Assembly (NCBI RefSeq): GCF_000687995.1
Contig: NZ_JIAC01000001.1
Coordinates: 620,001 to 684,000 of the forward strand
Direction of reading: 5' to 3'
Source: Selenomonas ruminantium AC2024
Lineage (GTDB): Bacteria > Bacillota > Negativicutes > Selenomonadales > Selenomonadaceae
Length of the DNA: 64,000 nt
Position 1 is the stretch's first letter, and every line of letters starts with the position of its first letter. Shown here piece by piece: positions 15,395 to 25,020 of this stretch. Below the pieces are notes generated by a model. It had not been told where the DNA came from, searched no databases, and saw only the letters and a program-made list of their open reading frames with translations. The position numbers were made by a program, and so were the translations under genes.

Positions 15395-16579
15395 TTATTT
15401 ATTGGCTAAGCGGTAAATTTCGATAGCTGTCTGCTTGTCGATGGGATGGAAGTTTGCCACCACTTTAGTGCCGCCAGCGGTGCAGGAATCGGCCAAAGCT
15501 TCCAGCACATCCTCACCTTGCACACCGATGCCCAGCTCGGTGAAGTTGGTGGGCATATCGATTTCCTTGAAGTAAGCCACGGTCTTATCAATGCCTGCTT
15601 TGGCCCGTTCTTCCTCCGTACCATCGGTTATGCCCCAGACTCTTTCGGCGAATTTGGCAAAGCGGGGAATGTCATCCCGGTAGACGTAATGGGCCCAGGC
15701 CCCCCAGACGGCGGTCAGGCTGGCCCCGTGGGTTACGTCAAAGCGCCCGGACAGTTCATGGCCTAGCTTATGGCAGGCAAAGTCCTTGCAGCGTCCCAGT
15801 TCCGTAAGTCCGCAATGGGAGATGGTGCCTGCATACATGATTTCGCTCATGGCATCGTAGTCGGTCTGGTCCTTGATGGCCCGGCGGGTGGCTTCGATGA
15901 CTGTAATCATCAGGGCTTCGGCAATCCGGTCGGTCAGGGTGTTTTCCTCCTTGACGCTTGTGAAGTAGCGTTCCAATGTATGCATGAGAATATCGGAAGT
16001 GCCGCAGATAAGCTGTTTTTTCGGAATGGTATAAGTGAGTTCCGGATTCATAAAGGCCAGCGCAGGACGATTGAACGGTGTGTTGAGTCCGGCTTTTTTG
16101 CCCGTTTCCTCGTTGGTGATAACCGCTGAGTCACTTGTCTCGCTGCCAGCCGCGGACAGGGTCAGCACCGCACCTACAGGCAGGCTCTTTTCCAGTTTTA
16201 CGCTGCCATTCCAGAAACTCCAGACGTCGATTTCCGGATTGGCGGTGCCATGGGCGGTGGCTTTGGCGGAGTCAATAACACTGCCGCCGCCGACTGCCAG
16301 AATGAAATCAGCTTTGAAGGCAATGGCTTCCTTGACGGCTTCCCGCACCCAGCTCAGCCGGGGATTGGGCTGAACACCGCCCTTGGACTGGGTAAACAGG
16401 CCGGCCGCCTGCAGGGATTTTTCAATTCTGTTCAGCAGGCCGCTTTTGACCACGCTGCCACCGCCGTAGACAATGAATACCCGATGGGCATTATAGGCGG
16501 TGAGTTTTTCGGCAGCCTTATTTTCGGCGCCGCGGCCAAAGACGATTTCGGTGGGAACTTTGAAGTTAAAGGATTGCAT
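15395..16579 (-). CDS. Iron-containing alcohol dehydrogenase, YqhD/BdhA type
   Basis: A 394-residue group III dehydrogenase that reduces aldehydes to alcohols, or the reverse, with NAD(P)H. The N-terminus (FNFKVPTEIVFGRGAENKAA) and the dinucleotide-binding loop (ILAVGGGSVIDSAKA) are typical. The metal ligands lie in HTLERYF and in the segment CHKLGHELSGRFDVTHGASL. It resembles butanol dehydrogenase and YqhD more than AdhE. GGAGGT precedes ATG 16579. Confidence 0.93.
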   Translation of the reverse strand: MQSFNFKVPTEIVFGRGAENKAAEKLTAYNAHRVFIVYGGGSVVKSGLLNRIEKSLQAAGLFTQSKGGVQPNPRLSWVREAVKEAIAFKADFILAVGGGSVIDSAKATAHGTANPEIDVWSFWNGSVKLEKSLPVGAVLTLSAAGSETSDSAVITNEETGKKAGLNTPFNRPALAFMNPELTYTIPKKQLICGTSDILMHTLERYFTSVKEENTLTDRIAEALMITVIEATRRAIKDQTDYDAMSEIMYAGTISHCGLTELGRCKDFACHKLGHELSGRFDVTHGASLTAVWGAWAHYVYRDDIPRFAKFAERVWGITDGTEEERAKAGIDKTVAYFKEIDMPTNFTELGIGVQGEDVLEALADSCTAGGTKVVANFHPIDKQTAIEIYRLANK

Positions 16580-16666
16580 AAGAATACCTCCGTAAAAAAT
16601 TGTTCGCTATCATATTGTATATTAGTGATAAACTGGAAAAATCCTGCAAGGATTCCAAATAGACAC

Positions 16667-16703
16667 AAAGAACCGGACGCATGAGCAGTACGTCCGGTTC
16701 TTT
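16667..16703. terminator. Hairpin after the EAL gene, likely terminator
   Basis: Perfect 13-bp stem (16667-16679 with 16691-16703) between the EAL stop and the alcohol dehydrogenase start. The T-tract is only three bases, so termination is likely but not certain. Confidence 0.6.
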
Positions 16704-16786
16704 GCTGTGTATTATATTTTAGGAGAGCTTTAACGAAAGCCTGAATATAATATAGCACAAATGAGAATGAAAATCAATAACTTATT

Positions 16787-19444
16787 TTATTTTTTTGCGT
16801 TTTTATCCAGTTGGGCAAAGAATTGTTCCATAGGAATGGGGTGAGCGAACAGGTATCCCTGGCCTACATGGCAGCCGGTAGCTTTCAGCAGGCGTTCCTG
16901 TGCGTCGGTTTCGATGCCTTCCACCAATACCCGCATGTTGAGGCTGCGGCCCATCTGGATGACCTGCTTCAATATGGTCAGGCTGCGCTCGCTGTTTTCA
17001 GCGGAGAGCAGCATACTGCGGTCAATCTTCATGATATCCATGGGCAGGTTCCGCAGCATGGCAATGGAGGAGTAGCCCGTGCAGAAGTCATCCATGGACA
17101 GGGAAAAACCCATGCTCTTGAGACGCCGGGTAATCTGCAGGGCGCTTTCATTTTCTTTCTTGGTGGTAAAGTCAATGAAGGAGGTTTCCGTAAGCTCCAG
17201 TTCCACAAGCTTGCGGGGCAATTTATAGCGGTCGGCAATGGTCTGCATGCTGGACAGGTAGCCCCGTTCGGAGATATGAAGGCCTGACTGATTGACCGAG
17301 ATAGGCACCACGGGCAGTTTGTTCTTGAGCCGCTCGGAAAGTATCTTGCAGACTTCTTCGAGCACAAAGTAATCCAGCTTGAGCACAAAGCCGTTGCGCT
17401 CAAAGAGATTGATGAAGTGGTTGGGCATCAAAAAGCCCAGTTCCGGACTCTGCCAGCGTATCAGGGCTTCGGCACCACAGATTTCGCGGGTGGCGAGGTC
17501 ATACTTCGCCTGCAGGTGAATCTGGAATTCGCCTTCGGCCAGGCCTTTTTCCATATAGAGTTCTATCTGCTGGTGATGGAGAAGTTCGTCATGCATGACG
17601 GAATTGAAGATACCAATGGTCTGGTTCGTTCCTATGATTTCGTTGCGGGCCATCATGGCGTTGTCCATGAGCAGGCTGGCATCGATATCTTCTTGGCGGG
17701 GCACCGGGCAGAGGCCGATATAGTAGGTGAAACTGGTGGGAATGCCGTTGATTACGACGGTGCGGGCATTCTTCTCCACTTGTTCTGCCGCTTGCCGCAG
17801 CGTCAGGCCGGTAGGTTTCCGGCAGAGCATATAGACATGGGTGATTTCCGCGGACAGGCCATAGCGCAGAATCCAGGGCAGCTTGCGGGTTACGGTTTGC
17901 ATGCTGGCTTTGACGGATTCAGCAAAGAGCTTGGAACCGTAAACTTCCTTGAGGAAGGCCATGCGCTGGGCTGAGATTATCAGGACAAAAAGCTCGCCTT
18001 TTTTTCGGGCTTCGTTGTAATAGGCAATGGCATTGGGAAGTTCATTGGTGAACCAGTGGATATTGTACATGCCTACAGAATTTACCAGATTGGCCTGCTG
18101 CCAGAGTTCCTGGGTGTAATTGTGCCGCAGCCGCAGGAAGATGAGCAGGCCGATGATGATTAGAAGCAGAATCCCTACCGCAAATCCCAGCGTCAGGAAG
18201 GGATTGCGGTAGATAATGGATTGCAGGGTGTCCTGGGCCTGCACCTGATAAACTTCACGGTTGATGATGCTGGTAATGTCCCGCGGATTGATATGGGTGA
18301 CTTCCTTGTTGAGAATGCGGATAAGAATAGGGTCTGCCGTATCCCGTATCGCCATGGAAACCTGATGGGAGAACATCACATTGCCGTTGGTGTAGAGGTT
18401 GTAGTAATTTCCTTGGAAAATATCGCTTTGGGCGGTGATGGATTTGACGAAGGTTATGTCGGCTTCGCCTCGGTTCACCGCGGCCATGCAGTCGGATACG
18501 TCAACATAGTAGCGCAGCTGTTCTGCTGGGAACATCCTTTCGATGAACTGGTGCGTGTAGAAATGGGTTCGTGCGCAGGCCACCACCGGTGCTGCCGGCA
18601 GCGGTCTGTCCTTGCGCATGACGGAGACATAATTAAGCGTCAGATAGGGAAAGGTCAAATCGGCGTTATGGGCTTTGGCCCAGTTGTAGTCGGTGTAAAA
18701 ATCCATCACCATGTCGATATCCCCGTTGGTGAGGTGTTCCATCATGGTTTGCTGGCTTTCTTCGGGGATGACTTCCAGCTTGATATTCAGGTCGGATTCC
18801 ACCCGCTTGATGACATCCGCAATAACCCCGCGTGGTTCGCCGTTTTCCCAATAGGCATAGGGGGCCTGCCGGGGGGAAATCATGGTGCGGATAACGGGAT
18901 GCGTGGTGAGATAGGCCTGTTCTTCGGGGGTGAGATTCAGTTTGAGGCCTGTGGAATGGTATTTTTCCAGCAGGTCGTGGCGGAAGAAGGGGTTGACCTC
19001 GGCGATGGTCTTCACGGCAGCAGAAATCTGAGGCGCCATTTCAGCCCGGTTTTCATCCAGTAACAGCCAGCCTAGGGATTCTCCCAAAGGCACAGAAATA
19101 GTGCCAGCGGGTAAATTTACGGGGATGGGTTCAGTACTTCGGTTGGTCATTGGGCCATCGGGCAGGATAATCATATCAATGCTGCCTGATTTCAGCCGCA
19201 GGAGATTTTCTTCCATTGTACCGCTTGTATAGGCAGTGCGTCGGTTCAGATAAGTGGACAGTGCCTCGATGAATTCGTAGGCCGTGCCTTGATAGAGCAG
19301 CCGCTTGTCCTGCCAGATGCAGCCTTCGGTATCCGTGAAGCCTATCCGCAGAGCCGGGCGCAAAAATTCCGCGCTAAAACCGCTGGCGGGGAAATATGTC
19401 AGGCCCAGCATCAGCAGTAATAATATCCGTATCAGAAAACGCAT
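16787..19444 (-). CDS. Membrane c-di-GMP phosphodiesterase with periplasmic SBP_bac_3 sensor
   Basis: An 885-residue protein: signal peptide (1-24), two periplasmic amino-acid-binding-protein (SBP_bac_3-like) modules (about 30-125 and 175-390), a membrane helix (about 410-435), a degenerate GGDEF-like region lacking the GGDEF signature, and an EAL domain. The EAL catalytic set looks complete: Glu659 in AEALIRW, VSVNQS, ELTETS, MDDF, MKIDR and VEGIET; the usual DDFGTGYSS reads DDFCTGYSS. It probably hydrolyses c-di-GMP in response to a small ligand outside. GGGAGGTGG precedes the start. It is divergent from suf. Confidence 0.92.
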   Translation of the reverse strand: MRFLIRILLLLMLGLTYFPASGFSAEFLRPALRIGFTDTEGCIWQDKRLLYQGTAYEFIEALSTYLNRRTAYTSGTMEENLLRLKSGSIDMIILPDGPMTNRSTEPIPVNLPAGTISVPLGESLGWLLLDENRAEMAPQISAAVKTIAEVNPFFRHDLLEKYHSTGLKLNLTPEEQAYLTTHPVIRTMISPRQAPYAYWENGEPRGVIADVIKRVESDLNIKLEVIPEESQQTMMEHLTNGDIDMVMDFYTDYNWAKAHNADLTFPYLTLNYVSVMRKDRPLPAAPVVACARTHFYTHQFIERMFPAEQLRYYVDVSDCMAAVNRGEADITFVKSITAQSDIFQGNYYNLYTNGNVMFSHQVSMAIRDTADPILIRILNKEVTHINPRDITSIINREVYQVQAQDTLQSIIYRNPFLTLGFAVGILLLIIIGLLIFLRLRHNYTQELWQQANLVNSVGMYNIHWFTNELPNAIAYYNEARKKGELFVLIISAQRMAFLKEVYGSKLFAESVKASMQTVTRKLPWILRYGLSAEITHVYMLCRKPTGLTLRQAAEQVEKNARTVVINGIPTSFTYYIGLCPVPRQEDIDASLLMDNAMMARNEIIGTNQTIGIFNSVMHDELLHHQQIELYMEKGLAEGEFQIHLQAKYDLATREICGAEALIRWQSPELGFLMPNHFINLFERNGFVLKLDYFVLEEVCKILSERLKNKLPVVPISVNQSGLHISERGYLSSMQTIADRYKLPRKLVELELTETSFIDFTTKKENESALQITRRLKSMGFSLSMDDFCTGYSSIAMLRNLPMDIMKIDRSMLLSAENSERSLTILKQVIQMGRSLNMRVLVEGIETDAQERLLKATGCHVGQGYLFAHPIPMEQFFAQLDKNAKK

Positions 19445-19533
19445 GGGAAACCCACCTCCCTGGTGAATTATGCGAGACTATTCATACAGTTTCTATTCGT
19501 GATTGGCTGGTAAATTCCTCCTTGTGATAATAA

Positions 19534-19604
19534 CTCTCAATTATATACAATATTTATGAGAGCTGGTGAAATCTATTGACTTTTCTTTTGCGACATCCTA
19601 AAAT
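19534..19604 (+). promoter_or_regulatory. suf promoter and upstream inverted repeat
   Basis: TTGACT (19576-19581), 17 bases, TAAAAT (19599-19604): the likely suf promoter, about 85 bases before sufC. Just upstream is an AT-rich region with an inverted repeat (CTCTCA 19534-19539, TGAGAG 19557-19562) and a loosely Fur-box-like TGATAATAACTCTCAATTAT around 19525-19544, possible control sites. Confidence 0.7.
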
Positions 19605-19692
19605 AAGAATCAATCCTGACAATTTTACTAAGGATTAAATAAACGAAGTTTTTACAGTGTTCCCACTGTTGTTTTAGAAGGAGAGTTTAGTA

Positions 19693-20445
19693 ATGGCAGA
19701 GCAGCTTTTGGAAATCAAGGACCTCCATGCCGGTGTAGAGGATAAGGAAATCCTGAAGGGCCTTTCCCTGTCCGTAGGCAAGGGGGAAGTGCATGTTATA
19801 TTAGGGCCGAATGGTTCCGGCAAGTCTACACTGATGAACATCATCATGGGCCATCCCAAGTACACGGTGACGGGCGGTTCCATGACATTTGAAGGCGAGG
19901 ACATGACGGAGATGAAAACCTTCGAGCGCAGCCGCAAAGGCCTGTTCCTGTCCTTCCAGACACCGGAGGAAATCCCCGGCATTACCGTAGAGAATATGCT
20001 CCGTACGGCTAAGCAGGCCATCACGGGGGAAAAGGTAAAACTTCTGCCCTTCCGCAAGGAACTCAAGGCCACCATGCAGGAACTCAAGATGGACCCGGAA
20101 TATGCTCAGCGCTATCTCAATGTCGGTTTCTCCGGCGGCGAGAAGAAGCGTACGGAAATCCTGCAGCTTCTGATGCTCAATCCGAAATTGGCGCTGCTCG
20201 ATGAAACGGATTCCGGCCTCGATGTCGATGCCGTGCAGATTGTGTCCGAAGGTGTGGCCAAGTTCCATAACGAGGAAAATTCCTGCCTGATTATCACTCA
20301 TAACACGCGCATTCTCGAACATCTCAAGGTGGATAAGGTTCATGTTCTGATGAACGGCCAGATTGTGGAAGAAGGCGGCCCGGAACTTATTGAGGACATC
20401 AACAGCCGCGGTTTTGCCCATATCCGTGAAGAACAGGAAGGTTGA
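19693..20445 (+). CDS. sufC: Fe-S assembly ATPase SufC
   Basis: A 250-residue ABC-type ATPase that powers the SufBCD scaffold for iron-sulfur cluster assembly in the cytoplasm. Walker A is GPNGSGKST near residue 37; the ABC signature reads VGFSGGEKKR; the Walker B / H-loop region LALLDETDSGLDVDA and IITHNTRIL is present. It is the first gene of sufCBDSU. AAGGAGAG precedes ATG 19693. Confidence 0.97.
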   Translation: MAEQLLEIKDLHAGVEDKEILKGLSLSVGKGEVHVILGPNGSGKSTLMNIIMGHPKYTVTGGSMTFEGEDMTEMKTFERSRKGLFLSFQTPEEIPGITVENMLRTAKQAITGEKVKLLPFRKELKATMQELKMDPEYAQRYLNVGFSGGEKKRTEILQLLMLNPKLALLDETDSGLDVDAVQIVSEGVAKFHNEENSCLIITHNTRILEHLKVDKVHVLMNGQIVEEGGPELIEDINSRGFAHIREEQEG

Positions 20446-20450
20446 GCGCG

Positions 20451-21860
20451 ATGGCTGAGAAGAAGAAAACCTATGTAGAGGATATCGAGCGCACCCTCTA
20501 CGACATCAAAAACGAAGACCATTCGGTCTACAAATCCCATAGCGGCCTGACGCCGGAAATCGTGCGGGATATCTCCAAGCGCAAGCATGACCCGGAATGG
20601 ATGACTGAGTTCCGCTTAAAATCCCTCGAAGTTTATAATTCGCTGGAACTGCCCACCTGGGGCCCGTCCCTCGAAGAACTCCATATGGACGATATCGTGA
20701 CCTATGTGCAGCCCGATGCCAAGATGACCGGCAGCTGGGACGAAGTGCCGGAGGATATCAAGGATACGTTCGACCGGCTCGGCATTCCCGAAGCGGAAAA
20801 GACTTCTCTGGGCGGCGTTGGTGCCCAGTATGACTCGGAAGTGGTTTACCACTCCATTCAGGAAGACATGGTCAAGCAGGGCGTCATCTACACCGATATG
20901 GAAACGGCGCTTGTGGAGCATGGGGATATCGTCAAGGAATACTTCATGACCCTCGTGCCGCCCAAAGACCATAAATTTGCGGCCCTGCATGGCGCTGTTT
21001 GGTCTGGCGGCTCCTTCGTCTATGTGCCGGAGGGCGTCCATGTGGAAATGCCCCTGCAGAGTTATTTCCGTTTGAATGCTGCCGGCGCCGGCCAGTTTGA
21101 GCATACACTCATCATTGTAGAGAAAAATGCCAGCCTGCACTTTATCGAAGGCTGCTCGGCACCGAAACATAACGTGACCAACCTCCATGCCGGCTGTGTG
21201 GAACTTTTCGTCAAGGAAGGCGCACGCCTGCGCTATTCCACGATTGAAAACTGGTCGCGCAATATGATGAACCTCAACACCAAGCGGGCTTTGGTGGAAA
21301 AGGACGGCATTATCGAATGGGTGTCCGGTTCCTTTGGTTCCCATATTTCCTGCCTCTACCCCTGCAGTGTGCTGCACGGGGAAAATGCCCGCTGTGAGTT
21401 TACGGGTGTGACCTTTGCTTCCAAGGGGCAGAACCTCGACACGGGCGCCAGCGTCATCCATGCGGCACCGCATACTTCGGCGAACATCAACACCCGCACG
21501 ATTTCCAAGGCGGGCGGCAAGGCCACCTACCGCAGTGCGGTAAAGGTGACGAAGAACGCGCCGTATGCCAAGTGCTCGGTCAACTGCGAATCCCTGATGC
21601 TCGATAATTTCTCCCGCAGCGATACATTGCCGGTTATGGATATTGAAGGGGACGAAGCGGATATTGGGCATGAAGCCAAGATTGGCCGCATCAGTGATGA
21701 AGCCATCTTCTATCTGACCAGCCGCGGCATTGACGAAGAAGAAGCCCGCGCCATGATTGTACGTGGCTTTGTGGAGCCGATTGCCAAGGAACTGCCGCTC
21801 GAATATGCACTCGAAATGAACAATCTCGTCAACATCGAGCTTGAAGGTACTATGGGTTAA
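20451..21860 (+). CDS. sufB: Fe-S scaffold protein SufB
   Basis: A 469-residue SufB, the central scaffold on which clusters are built with SufC and SufD. The beta-helix core (GAQYDSEVVYHSIQED and SVNCESLMLDNFSRSDTLP) and the C-terminal EAKIGRISDEAIFYLTSRGI motif are typical. A start at ATG 20451 is favoured by AGGAAGG at 20434-20441; an in-frame TTG at 20442 is less likely. It begins five bases after sufC. Confidence 0.97.
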   Translation: MAEKKKTYVEDIERTLYDIKNEDHSVYKSHSGLTPEIVRDISKRKHDPEWMTEFRLKSLEVYNSLELPTWGPSLEELHMDDIVTYVQPDAKMTGSWDEVPEDIKDTFDRLGIPEAEKTSLGGVGAQYDSEVVYHSIQEDMVKQGVIYTDMETALVEHGDIVKEYFMTLVPPKDHKFAALHGAVWSGGSFVYVPEGVHVEMPLQSYFRLNAAGAGQFEHTLIIVEKNASLHFIEGCSAPKHNVTNLHAGCVELFVKEGARLRYSTIENWSRNMMNLNTKRALVEKDGIIEWVSGSFGSHISCLYPCSVLHGENARCEFTGVTFASKGQNLDTGASVIHAAPHTSANINTRTISKAGGKATYRSAVKVTKNAPYAKCSVNCESLMLDNFSRSDTLPVMDIEGDEADIGHEAKIGRISDEAIFYLTSRGIDEEEARAMIVRGFVEPIAKELPLEYALEMNNLVNIELEGTMG

Positions 21861-21881
21861 GGGATTAAGGAGGAAAAGACA

Positions 21882-22718
21882 ATGTTAAATGAAGAAATTT
21901 TTTCCGCCATTCCCATGCGTACCTGGCGGTGGCTGAAGGTCAATGAAGTTCCCGTTCCGGCAGGACTTAGCGAAAATGTTCAGACGGAAGAGATTCTCGT
22001 GGAAGCCGGCGAAAGCAAGAGCATTGTGCTCGACAGACGCGAGGGCGGCGCATTGGAAGTACAGGCCCATATCGCTGATGGCGGGGAACTGAATTTGATT
22101 TATGCCCAGCTGGTGGACGAGAACGAAGCCTCCACGAGCCGCATTAAAGTCTATATGGGCAAGGGCGCCAGGTTTAACTATACGACGGTGGAAGCTGGTG
22201 CCAAACATACGGCGGCAGAACTTACTGTGGACATGGCCGGTGACGACAGCTTTGCCGATGTCTGGGGCCTGTACTTCGGTGACGGCGGGCGCAAGATTGA
22301 CCTCAACTACATCATCCGTCAGCAGGGCAAGCGCACGGATGCCAATATGCAGTTGCGCGGTGCGTTGCTGGGGGGTGCGGAAAAGACCTTCCGTGGCACG
22401 CTGGATTTCCTCGAAGGTTCTAAAGGCTCTGTGGGCCGTGAGGACGAGGAAGTTATGGTTCTATCAGACCATGTACAGAACCGCAGCGTGCCCATCATGC
22501 TGTCCCATGAAGACGATGTGGACGGCCATCATGCGGTAAGTATCGGCAAGATGGACGAAGAAAAGCTCTTTTACCTGATGAGCCGTGGCCTCGATTTGGC
22601 CGAAGCACAGAAACTCGTGGTGGAAGCAAACTTCCAGCCGGTGCTTGACCGCATTGATAACGAGGAATTAAAGGCAGAAATTGACGCTTACCTGCAAAGG
22701 AGGCTTTCTAATGGCTGA
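21882..22718 (+). CDS. sufD: Fe-S assembly protein SufD
   Basis: A 278-residue SufD, a paralogue of SufB that completes the SufBC2D complex. It is shorter than enteric SufD (about 420) because the N-terminal helical part is reduced, as in several Firmicutes. The shared C-terminal motif EDDVDGHHAVSIGKMDEEKLFYLMSRGLD is clear, including the conserved histidine. GGAGG precedes ATG 21882. Confidence 0.94.
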   Translation: MLNEEIFSAIPMRTWRWLKVNEVPVPAGLSENVQTEEILVEAGESKSIVLDRREGGALEVQAHIADGGELNLIYAQLVDENEASTSRIKVYMGKGARFNYTTVEAGAKHTAAELTVDMAGDDSFADVWGLYFGDGGRKIDLNYIIRQQGKRTDANMQLRGALLGGAEKTFRGTLDFLEGSKGSVGREDEEVMVLSDHVQNRSVPIMLSHEDDVDGHHAVSIGKMDEEKLFYLMSRGLDLAEAQKLVVEANFQPVLDRIDNEELKAEIDAYLQRRLSNG

Positions 22719-23946
22719 TGCACAGGAGTTTTTGAAGGATTTTCCCTTATTGAATCATAATATCAATGGACGCAAGGTGGCCTATCTCGACAATGGTGCG
22801 ACCACCCAAAAGCCGGAACAGATGATTCAGGCCATTTGCGGCTATTATGGCGGCTGCAATGCCAACCCGCATCGCGGTGCCTATGCCTTGTCCATCAAGG
22901 CCACGGATATTTACGAGGGTGCGCGGAAACGCACGGCAGAATTTATCAAAGCCAAGCGCCCGCAGGAAATCATCTTTACGAAAAACGCTACGGAAGCGCT
23001 GAATCTTGTCGCTTACAGCTATGGCCTGCACAATGTCAACGCCGGGGATGAAATCGTGATTTCGATTTCTGAACATCACAGCAACTGCGTGCCCTGGCAG
23101 ATGGTGGCCAAGGCCAAGGGCGCAACGCTTAAATACATTTATCTCGAAAAAGACGGCAACTTGTCTGCAGAAGATATTGAAACAAAGATTACGGAACGCA
23201 CGAAAATCGTCGCTGTAACACAGGTGTCTAATGTGTTGGGCCTCAAAAATGACGTCAAAGCCATTGTCAAAAAAGCCCATAGTGTCGGTGCCATCTGCGT
23301 GGTGGACGGCTCGCAGAGTGTAGCCCATATGGCTGTCGATGTGTCCGATTTGGATTGCGATTTCTTCGCTTTCTCTGGCCATAAGATGCTCTCGCCGATG
23401 GGCATTGGTGTGCTCTATGGCAAATATGCGCTGCTCGATGCGATGGAACCCTTCCTGCGCGGCGGCGATATGATTGAGTATGTGGAAGAACAGGACTCCA
23501 CCTGGGCTGAAGTGCCCGCCAAATTTGAGGCTGGTACGCAGAACGTCGGCGGCGCGGCAGGTCTGGTCGCGGCGATTGATTATCTCGAAAAAATTGGCTT
23601 TGACCGCATTGAGGCCATCGAGGCGGATTTACTGAACTATGCCCTGCCTAAGCTCAGGGAACTGCCGTTTATTGAGCTATACGGCTGTGACACGACGCAG
23701 GACAACAAGACGGGCATTATCGCCTTCAATGTCAAGGATGTGCACCCGCATGATGTGGCCTCCATTCTCGACAATGACGGCGTAGCCGTGCGGGCGGGCC
23801 ATCACTGCGCTCAGCCTTTGCACCGTTATCTCGGGCAGAATGCGACCTGCCGGGCCAGCTTCTACCTGTATAACACGCGGGAAGACATTGACCGCTGGAT
23901 TGAATCGTTAAAGAAAGTAAGAGGTGTACTTGGTTATGGCGCTTGA
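22711..23946 (+). CDS. sufS: Cysteine desulfurase SufS
   Basis: A 411-residue PLP enzyme that takes sulfur from cysteine. The lysine that binds PLP is in FFAFSGHKMLSPMG, and the catalytic loop near the end reads VRAGHHCAQPLHRY, with the active cysteine in HHCAQP. ATG 22711 lies inside the end of sufD (8-base overlap) with AAAGGAGG just ahead. It pairs with SufU. Confidence 0.97.
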   Translation: MADAQEFLKDFPLLNHNINGRKVAYLDNGATTQKPEQMIQAICGYYGGCNANPHRGAYALSIKATDIYEGARKRTAEFIKAKRPQEIIFTKNATEALNLVAYSYGLHNVNAGDEIVISISEHHSNCVPWQMVAKAKGATLKYIYLEKDGNLSAEDIETKITERTKIVAVTQVSNVLGLKNDVKAIVKKAHSVGAICVVDGSQSVAHMAVDVSDLDCDFFAFSGHKMLSPMGIGVLYGKYALLDAMEPFLRGGDMIEYVEEQDSTWAEVPAKFEAGTQNVGGAAGLVAAIDYLEKIGFDRIEAIEADLLNYALPKLRELPFIELYGCDTTQDNKTGIIAFNVKDVHPHDVASILDNDGVAVRAGHHCAQPLHRYLGQNATCRASFYLYNTREDIDRWIESLKKVRGVLGYGA

Positions 23947-24367
23947 TGATGTGTATACGGAAGTTTTAGGAGAACATAGCCGCAACCCCGACCATAAGCA
24001 TAAACTTTCCTGTGCCACCTGTCAGATGAAGGGCAAGAACCCCAGCTGTGGTGATGAAATCACCATTGAACTGCAGGTGGAAGGCGGCGTTGTAAAAGAA
24101 GCTGCCTTTACCGGCGTGGGCTGCGCCATTTCCCAGGCCAGCACCGATATCATGGCCGAGCTTATCCGCGGCAAGCGTGTTGAAGATGCCCGCCGCCTTG
24201 CCAATAAATTCATCTCCATGATTAAAGGCGAACTGGTGGATGAGGATGAACTCGAAGAACTCGACGAAGCCCTGGCGCTCAAAAACGTGGCCCATATGCC
24301 CGCACGGGTAAAATGTGCCGTGTTGGCATGGCATACGCTTGACGATGCGCTCAAAGACCAGAAATAA
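23936..24367 (+). CDS. sufU: Sulfurtransferase / Zn protein SufU
   Basis: A 143-residue SufU, which receives sulfur from SufS. Zinc and catalytic residues are in NPSCGDEI, GVGCAISQAS and ARVKCAVLAWHTL. It also carries an extra CATC pair near residue 26. The start at ATG 23936 overlaps the sufS stop by 11 bases and has GAGGTG upstream. It ends the suf operon. Confidence 0.95.
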   Translation: MALDDVYTEVLGEHSRNPDHKHKLSCATCQMKGKNPSCGDEITIELQVEGGVVKEAAFTGVGCAISQASTDIMAELIRGKRVEDARRLANKFISMIKGELVDEDELEELDEALALKNVAHMPARVKCAVLAWHTLDDALKDQK

Positions 24368-24391
24368 GCATATAGGGAAAATAAATGCAAG

Positions 24392-24488
24392 TTATCCACA
24401 AAATCCTGGGGATATCCACGGCAATTCTGTGGATAACTCCGAGGTTTTGTGGATTTTCTGCATCCATGGTATAATTTCCTGTGGATAA
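24392..24488. promoter_or_regulatory. DnaA-box cluster 1
   Basis: Perfect 9-base DnaA boxes (TTATCCACA or complement) at 24392-24400 (+), 24428-24436 (-) and 24480-24488 (-). Near matches (7 of 9) are at 24412-24420 and 24448-24456. All lie in the intergenic region between sufU and the flavin reductase-like gene and overlap its promoter (TATAAT 24470-24475, TTGTGG 24447-24452). Confidence 0.8.
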
Positions 24489-24513
24489 ATGTGAAAAAGG
24501 AAAGGTGTTTATA

Positions 24514-25017
24514 ATGGCAATAAAAGAAATCAAACCCGATGATTTTAATGAGAGCGTATTTAAGGTAATTGGCAAGGACTGGCTGCTGATTGCAGGAGAA
24601 GCAGAGGGCAAGAGCAATGCCATGACGGCTTCCTGGGGCGGCATGGGTATTATGTGGGGTAAGCCAGTGGCTTATATCTTCATTCGCCCGTCCCGCTATA
24701 CGAAGGAATTTGTGGATAAGGCAGAAGGGCTGACCTTGTCCGTATTCGGTGAGGACCGCCGTAAGATGATGAATTACTTCGGTACAGTATCTGGCCGGGA
24801 CGAGGATAAAATCGCCAAGAGCGGGCTGACCGTCAAACATGACAATGGACGTACCTACTTTGATGAGGCCCGTGTGACCATGCTCTGCCGCAAGCTCTAT
24901 GCGCAGGAACTCAAGCAGGAATGTTTTATCGACAAGGCCGCAGATGAACGCTGGTATCAGAATGACTATCATACCATGTACATCGTCGAAATCGAAAAGA
25001 TTCTGGTGCAGGAGTAA
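24514..25017 (+). CDS. Flavin reductase-like / flavoredoxin domain protein
   Basis: A 167-residue protein of the flavin reductase-like FMN-binding fold: SNAMTASWGGMGIMWGKPVAYIFIRPSRYT gives the usual flavin-binding turn and strand. Such proteins bind FMN and act as flavoredoxins or small reductases in anaerobes; the partner is unknown. ATG 24514 follows AAAGGTG. The upstream promoter is buried in DnaA boxes, an unusual setting for a redox gene. A Crp/Fnr gene follows three bases after the stop, so the two are an operon. Confidence 0.88.
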   Translation: MAIKEIKPDDFNESVFKVIGKDWLLIAGEAEGKSNAMTASWGGMGIMWGKPVAYIFIRPSRYTKEFVDKAEGLTLSVFGEDRRKMMNYFGTVSGRDEDKIAKSGLTVKHDNGRTYFDEARVTMLCRKLYAQELKQECFIDKAADERWYQNDYHTMYIVEIEKILVQE

Positions 25018-25020
25018 GAT

